A DNA stretch of 64,000 nucleotides from Pisaster brevispinus (Eukaryota; Echinodermata; Asteroidea; Forcipulatida; Asteriidae), in contig JAMKCF010000003.1 of NCBI GenBank assembly GCA_023634235.1, positions 11,502,742 through 11,566,741 on the forward strand. The letters run 5' to 3'. Made by a program: the position numbers and the translations under genes. Positions 34,501-42,034 of this stretch are shown piece after piece. Each line of letters starts with the position of its first letter. Position 1 is the first letter of the stretch. The notes under the pieces were generated by a model. That model made no database searches, had not been told where the DNA came from, and worked only from the letters and a program-made list of their open reading frames with translations.

Positions 34501-37446
34501 TTAGTCACGATATTATTGAATTCCAATCAAGAGTTTGTATTGTAGTTGATAGAATGTGACATTGCGATCTAATAGAGACTTGACCCTATCCTGTTTGTAG
34601 TTGTGATGTAATTCCACTGCAAACCATGCCCACTTCACACAAACTGGTTCTACTGATTCCCAGAAGCCCAAAGGAGTTGCATTGTGCTAGTTTTTCTTTG
34701 GTGGTTTATGCAAGTAAAATTTGTCAACTGGACTTGACTTTTTTATACGTTCTTCAAAGACTAAGGTCTTCTCAAAATTAAAAGTGTCATAAGAAATGCA
34801 TTTTGAAAGATGAAATGGGTGATTTTTTGTGAAATTACACACAAGTGTATGCCAGCTTTGGAGCTGGAAGTAGTGTAAACTTTGGGCATGCAGCAAATAT
34901 GCAGGCGTGTGCGGCAATGACTTATCAAGAGGATTGAATGCAAACACCGCACCACATCTTACATTATGAACCCACAGACTCTTGGAGGAGGAGACTCGGG
35001 AGCGGGAGAGATTTAGAGAGGAGCAAGCTCGCATCCTGAGACAAGAGCAGCAGAAACGAGAACATCTGGAGATCAAGAGCGAGGAGCTGAGCAAGCAGCG
35101 CGAAGAGAAGGAGGCCCTCCTGAAGGTCGAGAGAGCTCGCCTCGTGGAGTTGGAGAACGAGAGGATGGCAGCTGATCAACAACTTAAGGTTAATAATGAT
35201 AACAATAGTCTTGTGAAGCACAAAAATCTACCGATAAATTACTAAAGGCACTTGAACAAATAGAACCATTTTAAGACAGAAGTTTTGTTTTTTTGTTTTT
35301 TTAAATATGAGACCAATATATATGGCACCTTATAAGGGTTTGCAAGGTGCTACAGCGCATTCAACAACCACTGCCGGAAAACCTGGGGCAAACCCTCTCT
35401 CTTAGCTATAAGTGTAACTGGGTTCTTTTACTTGCCTTTCACAATACACAGGACCTACGGCTTTACGTCCCATCCAAAGGGCGAAGCAATAATTGTTTAA
35501 AGTGTCTTGCTTTAAGGACACAAGTGACAAGACCGGGATTCCAACCCACGATCAGAAACACCAGAGCTTGAGTCCGGTGCTCTTAAGCGCTCGGCAACGG
35601 CATGAACAAATCCCACAGGTTCTCCTCACAGCCCACAGAGATTAGTCTAATGTAGGCAGGGTTACTGACAATCTTCCACTTAACCATTTTCACACAAGCC
35701 ATAAACTCAAGTCTTGCTTTTTAAAATCAACTGTACATCTGATTGACCCAATTTGTAGTCAGAACTTTAGACATCATTTTTATCTTTGAAATTTTAAGTG
35801 CGGTCTTTTTTTAAGCAATACATCGTCCCTTCTTTCTTAAATTTTCTGAAACAGGTTGCAATGGAGAAAATCTCCAAGGCAGAGAAGATAAAGGAGAGTA
35901 AAGAGAGGTTACGACGAGAGCTGATGAAGCCAGTGGGTCTGGCTCGGTTGATCCAACCCAGTGCCAGGCCTCTCGTTACCCACCGTGGAATGCCTGCCTT
36001 CTATGAACACTCGGCGGAAGAAAAACTCTTGCAGCAGCAACGTGAACTGATTCGTGAGATAGGGGTAGGCTCATCTTTTTGGTTTTGATCTTTAGCTAGA
36101 ATGTTTGAGATCGGAAAACCAGTGCGCCCTCTATAGTTTACACTGGAGAGGCCGTTTTCCTTAAAAGAAACTGGAAAAAAAGCTTGACGTAGATCAGGCA
36201 GTTTGGAACCGTTAAAAGGGAGACATGGACATGAAAAACATTCATCATCCTCACAAACAATACAAATTTATGCCTTAAACACAGACAAATTACCTTGCTG
36301 CTTTGCAAAACCTTGAACGAACTTAAACAATCAGAGTCGTGCGGCAGGCGCTGTGTGAATATCAAAATTCTTGTCAACCTCTTTCCTATTATACACTGTG
36401 AAAATGCTCTCTCCTCGGAAAACTGTAGAGGATGCAGCATATCGGGAATAGTCCGTATTAAGGATACTTGACTTGTCCTAAACACAGACACTTGAACTGC
36501 TGTATTCTTACAATTGAACTTCAAGAGGTATGGCCTGATTTCGATTGACCTTTCATTTTGGAATCGGCTGAATTTGTGCAAAGTTTATGAGATTTAGATT
36601 ATTATAACCACAATTTATGATCTGAGAACAACCAGTGTGATAACTCCTTCAGATTAAGAATTAAGAGCTTTATAACAAAGATATGATTACTGTTTTATCA
36701 AAAACTGGAACTCTTAGTGTGACCACATTTTCACAGATCTATTGTCCATACCTGCTAACTGTCCTGTCTTTCCCAAACTGTACGAAATTCCGAGTTTAAA
36801 AACAGTTAAAACCAGGATGGGGGTCTCTACATGATATTAAGCACCCCAAATTGAAAATAAAAACAGCAGTCTGAAGTCAGACACCATCAGAAATAGAGGT
36901 TGCTGTATAACGAGGGTGCTATTTCACAAACCAGAGGTCGTGGTCAGCTGTGCAGGTCTAAATGAGCCTAAATCCTGGACCCTACAGGGGGCCAAGGCAG
37001 CTCGACCCTGGAACCCTCCATTGGTCAATTCGCCTCCCACTCCCTTTTTCCCAGATTTAAAATGTTCGCAGGTATGTTTAGTAAACTTTTGTCTAAAGCA
37101 TTTTGTGACAATGGGAGTAATTTTGAGAGGAAAGCGAGTGTCCCACTCACCGGTCCTTTTCTTTCCATTGTTCTTAGCGACAAGAAAAAAAGAAAAGGAT
37201 TTGTGAATGGGCTACCTGCTATTGTCTCAAAAGTCTCCCATAATCAGTTTTAAAAATCTGTAAAATCTCTCTCAGAAACTAAAGATGAGACTACATGTTC
37301 TCTTGACAGTGCCATCTTTTCCATTTCTCTCTTGAATGCAGGCTGGAGATGTAACCAGCACTAGTGCGTCAGCTGCTAATGGTCATTTGGACGGTTGTAA
37401 CGGTCAGCAGAGCAACCAAGAGAAAACGGCCAATCTAAATAGGTAG
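13547..37446 (+). CDS. SWAP70: Switch-associated protein 70 (SWAP70/DEF6 family)
   Basis: Thirteen coding exons: 13547-13642, 21654-22190, 26486-26632, 29519-29645, 31035-31213, 31524-31661, 32037-32174, 32834-32971, 33552-33689, 34102-34268, 34978-35188, 35855-36064 and 37342-37446. Phases are consistent, giving about 776 aa. Exons 1-2 give the EF-hand-like region (WHAFHGIDRNTGAID, then WQIFNFLAE and FAKGMDKASIAEAV). Exons 3-4 give the PH domain (KRGHKIKSWKERWFVLKPG to TRQAWLI). Exons 5-11 give a charged coiled coil. Exon 12 carries the conserved GLARLIQPSARPLVTHRG block, and exon 13 is a short low-conservation tail. Known: SWAP70 and DEF6 bind phosphoinositides and F-actin and act on Rac-family GTPases in membrane ruffling, migration and endocytosis. 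Human SWAP70 has 585 residues; the excess here comes mainly from four 46-residue exon repeats. Exon 1 starts with ATGATG, and either ATG could be used. Confidence 0.92.
13850..14909. mobile_element. Non-autonomous Tc1/mariner-type element
   Basis: Inverted ends CAGTCATTTGACCAGTTC (left, 13850) and GAACTGGTCAAATGACTG (right, ending 14909) are flanked by TA on both sides (13848-13849 and 14910-14911), the Tc1/mariner target. The terminal repeat is about 26 bp (to GGGATCAC). The phrase GATCCCGAACTGGTCA recurs inside at about 14485-14501 and is doubled at the right end. No transposase frame is visible in the 1,060 bp. It sits in SWAP70 intron 1. Confidence 0.85.
15088..15245. mobile_element. MITE related to the 'ATTTCAC' family, copy 2
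   Basis: Left end GATTTCACCAAACTCTTCC and right end CGTTTCGTGAAATTGGC are imperfect inverted repeats. The interior is a series of CCTAAGTTAGGA/TAGGATTAATCCT palindromes, giving a strongly self-complementary 160-bp unit. Confidence 0.6.
15930..16270 (+). mobile_element. Dispersed repeat ending GAGCCCTGC, copy 1
   Basis: Shares CTCAAAATGTTTACTGGACC at the start and CGGTCCAGTGTAAATTTCGA plus GAGCCCTGC at the end with copies at 20637-20880, 24250-24590 and (inverted) 46190-46370. The end reads GCAGGGCTC when reversed; CAGGG is the usual hAT terminus, so a hAT-derived MITE is likely. Confidence 0.6.
18251..18446 (+). mobile_element. Inverted-repeat MITE, 'GGCCAGCAGGACCAGT' family, copy 1
   Basis: Left end AACACTGTTCTGCTGGCCAA and right end GGTCCTGCTGGCTAGTTACT. 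Shared internal phrases include CTAGTTCAGTGTTGAAAAGC and GAAATGACAAGCTAACTGG. Other copies are at 51643-51812, 54027-54183 and 56991-57157. Confidence 0.65.
18602..19082. mobile_element. GATC-rich foldback element
   Basis: The ends are CGTTTACACTTGATCCAGC and, reversed, CGTTTACACTGGATCCGGC. Both are followed by AAGGGCGAT and then AAAGGAGGATCAGATCCTGC. A second, inner inverted copy of the unit lies at about 18655-18800 and 18960-19020. GATC occurs about two dozen times in 481 bp, far above chance in AT-rich DNA. No target duplication is obvious. No gene. Confidence 0.75.
20460..20625 (-). mobile_element. MITE, 'CAGGCCTG' family, copy 1
   Basis: Reversed, it reads CAGGCCTG, then GCCTCTGTTGCCCCTGG, then GCCTTGGTGCCCCTTGAAA. 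These phrases are shared with copies at 24893-25032, 30835-31005, 43464-43625 and 48451-48560. Confidence 0.55.
20637..20880 (+). mobile_element. Dispersed repeat ending GAGCCCTGC, copy 2
   Basis: Begins TTCAAAATGTTTACTTGAC and ends GTAAAGTTTGAGCCCTGC. Internal phrases such as CAGAACTGAAAGGTGTTTATC match the copies at 15930 and 24250. Confidence 0.6.
23925..23985 (+). repeat. tRNA-derived SINE head
   Basis: GTGGTTCAGTGGTTAGACTGG has box A character (TRGYNNANNNG) and GGTTCGAATCCTACC matches box B exactly. No stable acceptor stem closes around them, so this is a tRNA-like SINE promoter rather than a tRNA gene. Confidence 0.55.
24250..24590 (+). mobile_element. Dispersed repeat ending GAGTCCTGC, copy 3
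   Basis: Begins AGCTCAAAATGTTTACAAGACC and ends CAGTCCAGTGTAAATTTTGAG. The interior shares TGAAAGATATTAG and AAAACACAAGAATGTCGG with the copy at 15930-16270. The 24476-24790 frame is a shadow. Confidence 0.6.
24893..25032 (+). mobile_element. MITE, 'CAGGCCTG' family, copy 2
   Basis: Ends ATATTCCAGGCCTG and shares GAAAGTGGCCTTGCCCTCTC with the copy at 30835-31005. Confidence 0.5.
26866..27018 (+). mobile_element. MITE, 'CATAGAGCTGCTTAAGCA' family
   Basis: Left end TTTCTATTTCATAGTGCAGC, right end TTCTTAAGCAGCTCTCTGAA. The core phrase CAGCTGGTAACC and the following ATTACTTTTGTGCTTAGC are shared with the other copies. Confidence 0.6.
27267..27389 (+). other. Coding-like fragment in SWAP70 intron 3
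   Basis: A 40-codon open stretch reads AVQQETTELRTLLDRDV and later NGSRDGVSSRMLLNYD before TAA at about 27387-27389. Codon choice resembles the real exons more than the AT-rich intron. It has no start and does not fit SWAP70 between exons 3 and 4, which join correctly without it. It may be a decayed gene or transposon piece; I do not recognise the family. Confidence 0.25.
27704..27869 (+). mobile_element. MITE, 'CATAGAGCTGCTTAAGCA' family, near full length
   Basis: Left end TGGGCCCAGTTTTACAGC and right end AGCTCTATGAAATTGGGCCC form the inverted terminal repeat. The core includes TTTTAGCTGGTAACCTGATT. It is one of the best-preserved copies. Confidence 0.7.
29040..29215 (+). mobile_element. 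Dispersed repeat with 'CACTATGTGGA' hairpin, copy 2
   Basis: Plus-strand match to the reverse complement of 11175-11330: GAAACACTATGTGGATTACAC, GTGTTGAAGTATTC, GTTAAGTGCGCAGGAATGTCC and CACAAAGCTGTGCGTG line up in the same order. Confidence 0.65.
29646..31034. other. SWAP70 intron 4
   Basis: Contains the 'CAGGCCTG' MITE at 30835-31005. The rest is unassigned. Confidence 0.55.
30835..31005 (+). mobile_element. MITE, 'CAGGCCTG' family, copy 3
   Basis: Shares CCCTGGTCTTGGCCTTGGTG, CCCTTTGCAAAATGAAAA and the terminus GTTCCAGGCCTG with 43464-43625. It ends about 30 bp before the acceptor of SWAP70 exon 5. Confidence 0.65.
31728..31918 (+). mobile_element. MITE, 'CATAGAGCTGCTTAAGCA' family, full length
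   Basis: Left end ACAATTTCATAGAGCTGCTT, right end AAGCAGCTCTATGAAATTGA. It lies in the intron between the first two 138-nt repeat exons of SWAP70 and is not part of the neighbouring repeat introns. Confidence 0.7.
32350..32605 (+). repeat. SINE with tRNA-like head, forward copy
   Basis: Head GTGGCCGAGTGGTCAAG (box A-like) is followed by AGCAAGACACTTAACCATT, CGGATGGGACGTAAAGC, TTGGTCCCGTGTGTTATG and AAGAACCCAGTTACACTTA. The same blocks appear inverted at 35327-35610, so this is a dispersed SINE family of about 250 bp, here in a SWAP70 intron. Confidence 0.75.
33090..33345 (+). repeat. Dispersed repeat with 'TATTCCACAAG' block, copy 1
   Basis: Shares GGTATTCCACAAGAGCACGTG, GTGATAACG, AATAACACAGTATGCAG and AATAAGAACAGCGTG, in the same order, with 48745-48995. 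Mobile origin is inferred from this pair. Confidence 0.55.
34302..34495. mobile_element. MITE, 'CAGAGCTGCCAACT' family, copy 1
   Basis: Terminal inverted repeats CAGAGCTGCCAACTCTCCCTG and AAAGTTGGCAGCTCTG. The interior repeats CTCCCTGATT several times. It begins about 30 bp after the donor of SWAP70 exon 34102-34268. A second copy is at 57246-57443. Confidence 0.8.
35327..35610 (-). repeat. SINE with tRNA-like head, inverted copy
   Basis: Reverse orientation of the 32350-32605 family: GTAACTGGGTTCTT, GGACCTACGGCTTTACGTCCC and AAGTGTCTTGCTTTAAGG all match its complement. Confidence 0.75.
36065..37341. other. SWAP70 last intron
   Basis: About 1.3 kb. Nothing is recognised. The overlapping frames at 36138-36581 and 36916-37253 lack family motifs or splice logic. 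Confidence 0.5.
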
Positions 37447-37694
37447 ACGTAACTCATTCTCTTTGTGGTTGCTTTAGTTTAAGGTACTAGGCAGTCTTGG
37501 TTATGAAGGAAGGATTTGCTAAGGGTTGTGTTTATGTTATCTGTGTATATTTTTGTCTCTTTATGATTGTGTTTGTTCACTTACATTTTATGTCACAGAC
37601 TTTGTATTTTATGCGGTTAAAAAAGTTGCTTTAAAAAAGTTGTAGCAGAAAAGAGGAATAGCCATAGCTACTTGTATATCTTTTGCTTTAAATG

Positions 37695-37700
37695 AATAAA
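37695..37700 (+). terminator. SWAP70 poly(A) signal candidate
   Basis: AATAAA about 250 bp after the SWAP70 stop codon. A second AATAAA lies at about 38020. Either could define the 3' end. Confidence 0.45.
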
Positions 37701-38292
37701 ACTACAAAGCCACATAAGATGTGAGCAGGGACTTCTGAGGAAAATGGAGGCGACCAAAAACAATGAGGAAGAAAGGATTGAAGAGAACTGTAGTGGTATA
37801 CTTTGTTGTAAAATATTAAGAAACATTCTCTGTTTGGGTTTTGAACTTAATGTACATATTTATTCTATTCTTGCTGCCCTTCAAATTCCTAAATTTGTGA
37901 AGTGATAAATTTTAAAGTTTTACTCTGCCCATTTTATCCATATTTGTACAAATTTGCTCTGAGTCATGATGGTGTGGTAGGCATCCCACAAAATTATTTC
38001 GTCTGAAGTTGATTAGAAATAAATAAAGTATGTCAACAAATTTGAATCTCCAAAACTCACCAAACATTCCATCCTGTGACTGGCAAGCCACCACAACAGA
38101 TCTTGTGATGTTTACATATTGTAGGATGGCACAGATTGTCTACAACATCTTTTTACTTAATTTTAAATTTGGTACAATTTTTCATCATAGATTTTTTATA
38201 TTTTCTTACATTTAAATATCCACGTTTTATATCATGTTTATATTTGCATGAAGGCATCAACCGTCACAAATTGTGGTTAAATAATTTAAGTC

Positions 38293-38335
38293 TGGTGCAT
38301 TAATCCGAAGGTTGTTGGTTCAAGTCCTGCTCCAG
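38293..38335 (+). repeat. tRNA-like SINE fragment
   Basis: GGTGCATTAATCCGAAGG, then GTTGGTTCAAGTCCTGCTCC. The second block is box B-like. It resembles the fragments at 1563 and, inverted, at 46060. Confidence 0.45.
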
Positions 38336-38465
38336 TCAATTTTTCTTTGTTAAAATCAAAATTGGTTAAAAATATATCCAGTCAGTTTCCCTTGCAGTTT
38401 ATTATAATTGACATCTTACATGTTTCTTGGAAGTACAAATTAACGAATAAGGCTCTTTTCAAAAC

Positions 38466-38770
38466 AAGGGCTTGGGCTTGGGCTCTGGCTCGGGCTTGGG
38501 CTCTTGCTCTGGCTCTGGCTTTGGCTTGGGCTCTGGCTCGGGCTTGGGCTCGGGCTTTGGCTCATGCTCCAGCTCTGGCTTGGGCTTCAGCTCCAGCTTG
38601 GGCTCCGGCTTGGGCTCTGGCTTGGGCTCTGGCTTGGGCTCCAGCTTGGGCTCTGGCTTGGGCTCTGGCTTGGGCTTCAGCTCCAGCTTGGGCTCCGGCT
38701 TGGGCTCCAGCTTGGGCTTCGGCTTGGGCTTCGGCTCGGGCTCCAGCTTGGGCTCTGGCTTGGGCTCCGT
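38466..38770 (+). repeat. GGCTTGGGCTCT minisatellite
   Basis: About 25 copies of a 12-bp unit made of two related hexamers (GGCTTG, GGCTCN). Because 12 is a multiple of 3, all six frames stay open and encode low-complexity repeats (for example Pro-Lys-Pro-Glu on the minus strand). A short inverted match, AAGCCCAAGCCCAAGCC, follows at about 38828-38844. It is far more GC-rich than its surroundings. Confidence 0.9.
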
Positions 38771-39395
38771 CCCCCCGGTTGAAACCCTGTAAGGAAAGGG
38801 CATTTAAAAAAAAAACGACAGAGCCTAAGCCCAAGCCCAAGCCATTGCTTCAAAAGAGGGCCTTTTATTGGGTTCAGGGTTTCTGGGTTTCTCAAAAAGT
38901 CTGTGTATTTTTTCACAAGTTATATTAGAACTGTGCTGCATAAAAGTCACTCAATTTGTAAGGAGAATAATAACAATTCCAGGCCTATCAGTGCAGGTTA
39001 TGATGACCATTTATACTCTTTGCGAAAAACTTTTATCAAAGCTTTTCTGTCTTCCAAATAATAATGTGGCTTCTAATCTTTGTGTTACAATTAATTACAA
39101 TTAATTACAATTAATTCTTTTGATTACAATTAATTCCATTATGGTAAACTTTTACCTTTCAATGATAAAGATACTATTCTTTATTTATGTACTTAATTTA
39201 AGTCAAATAAGAGCAGCAGATTTTAGCTCTCACTATAGCTGTGTATTTTCTCCCAAATTATATATTTTTAAATTAATGATTTGTTGTACTTTCTTAAAGA
39301 AATATTTGTAATTGGTATGTTATACATTGTTTCGGGGTATTTTTACAAATAAATGTCAGCAGTACTTCAAAACTTCAGAGTCTGCTTTATCCAGT

Positions 39396-39889
39396 CTACT
39401 TCATTCGGATGTAGGGTTCGAGTGAGTCTTGCATTTCAAACCTGGTGCACAAGATCAGGATGAAAGCCAAGCCGGCCAGCAAGGGGATAGCTCCCTGTGC
39501 CGGATCGGCAGTGAAAGGAACATTTGGCAAACGGGCTTGTTCGGACCCGGGTTTGCATGGTTTGCAACTCCCAAACTACCCAGGCTGCTGGCTTTCAGGG
39601 GCTCGATGGCAACTGGGTTGGTTCACCCCCTGCCCACACCCTTCACGCTGGACAGATCCCACACTACGGCGGAGAGGAAAAAGGAGAAGTCAAACAACCA
39701 TTCTGCCTTGGATTTGTCTTCGGAAAAATCACCCAGCCATTGTTGGAAACCAAGCTGGCACAAGAACTCAGTGTCCCAGGCCGACTTCATAGCGGCGATC
39801 CACTCCATCTCGGGATCCCTGGCCGCTATGTCAAGCAGAGCCGCAAGGGTCCCCTTGGGACTCGCCCAGACTTTGCGAACATAGGGCCT
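39396..39889 (-). pseudogene. Unassigned coding-like block, interrupted
   Basis: On the minus strand, 39889-39623 is open for about 88 codons (RKVWASPKG, then ARDPEMEWIAAMKSAWDTEF, then GFQQWLGDF). A second open segment from about 39587 to 39396 contains VPFTADPAQG and a hydrophobic helix AIPLLAGLAFILIL, and ends with TAG at 39396-39398. The two are in different frames, joined by about 35 bp with a stop, so either a frameshift or a very short intron is needed. A possible acceptor (ATCTTAG) lies just upstream at about 39888. GC content and codon use look protein-like. The plus strand is also open in several frames (39429-39884, 39524-40084). The family is not recognised; it could be a decayed gene or a transposon fragment. 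Confidence 0.35.
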
Positions 39890-40069
39890 AAGATTACCTC
39901 TGTGGAGATTTGTTTTGTTTTTTTCCTTTGTCTTGGACTTTGTATACTAAATTCCGTGTGTAATATTCCTCTCTTCCGAATTTCCCATGTGGAGACCTTT
40001 TGTCTTGTCTTTGGTCACCATTTGGCAGCGAACATATACTCAACCAATCTGTACCGTGCAGGGGCAGAA

Positions 40070-40205
40070 TTCACAAAGAGTTAAGATTGATCTTAACTGA
40101 GTATCAATCAATTGCTAAGCAAAGTGTGATGTCACAATACAAATCACTATGGTAATATGAGACAACTCATCTTATGATGAATCTTAGTGCTTTGGGAAAT
40201 CGAAC
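40070..40205. mobile_element. MITE, 'ATTTCACAAAGAG' family, copy 3
   Basis: Left end AATTCACAAAGAGTTAAG. The right end, GCTTTGGGAAATCGAACCC, is more worn. It contains GCTAAGCAAAGTGTGATG, the reverse of the core of 2945-3095. Confidence 0.55.
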
Positions 40206-41188
40206 CCAGGTTACCTTCTACTTCTTGGTGGTGAGAGGTGAGCATAGTCAAAATTAATGATGCAAGTGCCATCTTTAAAAAAAACAAATTAAAAAAAACC
40301 TCATCAAAACCCAAACAAAACTTGACAATCCGGGTTCATCAGGACTAAAAGAAGTGAAGACACTGTCACATTTAGGTGTTAGTCCAACCTAGATTGCAGG
40401 TACAAAACAAAGCGAACACACCATAGTAGAAAAAACACATTGAGCAAAACAGATCCCCTGTTAAAAGTGCCCTTTTTTCATAAATACCTCAAGTTCATTT
40501 AAAAGTTCGAAAAGAAAGTTGAACTATACTTTTTATAGACAAAATGGCAACTAGATTTTGTTTTTGTTTTTAAAAAAACCATCAGGGTCATTCTCCATGT
40601 CTTTGAACTTAACTATTTTAGGCGTGTGTCAGCCCCAGTCTTTATCCCAACGCTCGCAGGCTCCTATATTTACCTCCACACCATCCAAGATTATTTAAAA
40701 TGTTTTCTGTGCATTTCTCAATAATGTTTACATTAAAGTGACTTCTTCACATGCCCAGCTATTATTTTCTTCAAGTAATTATATTTTGATCAGTGTCAAC
40801 AACAAATGGATCCACTTATCAGAGGGTTTGATCTTGGAGGTCTGTGTTTGACATTGGATGTTGCACTAAATCACTTGACTGAAAACATGTTTCTGCCATA
40901 AAAGAAACCCCACACAACTCTGGGACTTTGCCACCCCACCCCCGATATGTGGATGGTCCCATCTAGGATATCAAAGACTTTGGCTCCCCATTGCACTTTT
41001 GAGAAACTGGCGCAATAAACAGAATGTGTCGTGGCTAATGGCACATATTAATTTTTCTTTTTTTTCTAGTCGTACATAATTTATTTTAGTGTCCACTATG
41101 ATGTAGGGCGCCCTCTCTTACATTTCCCCAGGTACGCATGTATGACTTCTGTATATTTCCAAGGATTTGCGCCACAAAACCACGTGTG

Positions 41189-41401
41189 ACTGACATTTCG
41201 CTCGTCCCCAGCGCCTTGCCTTAAACAAAAGGCGCTGGGATGGGCACGCTCATTGGTTAATGCTCAGTCCCATCATGCATCACACTCACACTGCGAGCAC
41301 TGCACGCATGACGTACTTCTTGAACAAGAATCTGTGCAAGCTGATTAGCCCATCCCAGCGGTCCTGGATAGGCCGCTGGGGCCGAGCGAAGACTGACATT
41401 A
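41189..41401. mobile_element. MITE with CGCTCG-rich inverted ends
   Basis: GACATTTCGCTCGTCCCCAGCG on the left and CGCTGGGGCCGAGCGAAG on the right form imperfect inverted repeats. An inner hairpin, CCAGCGCCTTGCC and GGCGCTGGG, lies at about 41211-41240. It lies just upstream of the carbonic anhydrase gene. Confidence 0.6.
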
Positions 41402-41707
41402 CAATCACAGTTGAAGTTGAAAGTCACTTAGTGTTATAATTTGACGCCTCACTAGTTTCCGCAGTGGTCTTTTTACGGTGTCCCAAGATGAACATCTTGC
41501 AATCGCAGGTATTTACTCATAGGATTAGCATTAGTAGTGTTTGCACTGTTGTCAGTTTACTTGGACTTTTAACCTTGCTAACATTTTGTACGATGCTGTA
41601 ATCACAATGTGGGTTACTGTCTAAATTACTTTTTGCGTTCATTATTATTTATTTAATTTTACGAAGTCCTTACATGACTACCATACACTGTGCTTGCGAC
41701 TTGAACC

Positions 41708-42034
41708 ATGGGCGGTATGTCACGCTTGTATGTGTACACCTGGCCGGCCGGACGTGTGCGCGGTTCTCGGGCAGGTATAAAATTCGCAACCGTACCGGCC
41801 CGAGGTTCAGAATTCGCTCCACACGGTTACAAGAAGGACAAACGCACGAAACCACTCTCCATACTGCGGACTAAGACTGTGGACGGATTGGTCTGTGTAA
41901 TTTGTGCTAGTTTCTTGATAAGTCGGTCAACCTCTTTGGTACATTTCAGGCGTAAACATGGAGATGAAATTGTGTTCCTATCTCGCACTACTTGTGTCAG
42001 CTGTGGTAATGTTTTCAAACCTTCAAGTTGGTAA
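41708..42034 (+). other. Open frame with C2H2-like finger overlapping CA exon 1
   Basis: A 108-codon frame contains CVIC, 12 residues, then HFRRKH: a C-x2-C-x12-H-x4-H spacing as in C2H2 or BED-type zinc fingers. It overlaps the first coding exon of the carbonic anhydrase in another frame. I favour the carbonic anhydrase reading, because its signal peptide and splice phase fit. The finger could be chance or the relic of a transposase. Confidence 0.25.

Larger units (their letters stand above)
37701..41957. other. Intergenic between SWAP70 and carbonic anhydrase
   Basis: Holds a SINE tail (38293-38335), the GC-rich hexamer repeat (38466-38770), the unassigned minus-strand coding-like block (39396-39889), and MITEs at 40070-40205 and 41189-41401. 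The 40210-41185 stretch shows nothing I can assign. Confidence 0.55.

Noticed and set aside
38347..38928. Proline/lysine/glutamate or glycine-leucine repeat proteins
   Set aside because: Low-complexity translation of a 12-bp GC-rich satellite, open in all frames.
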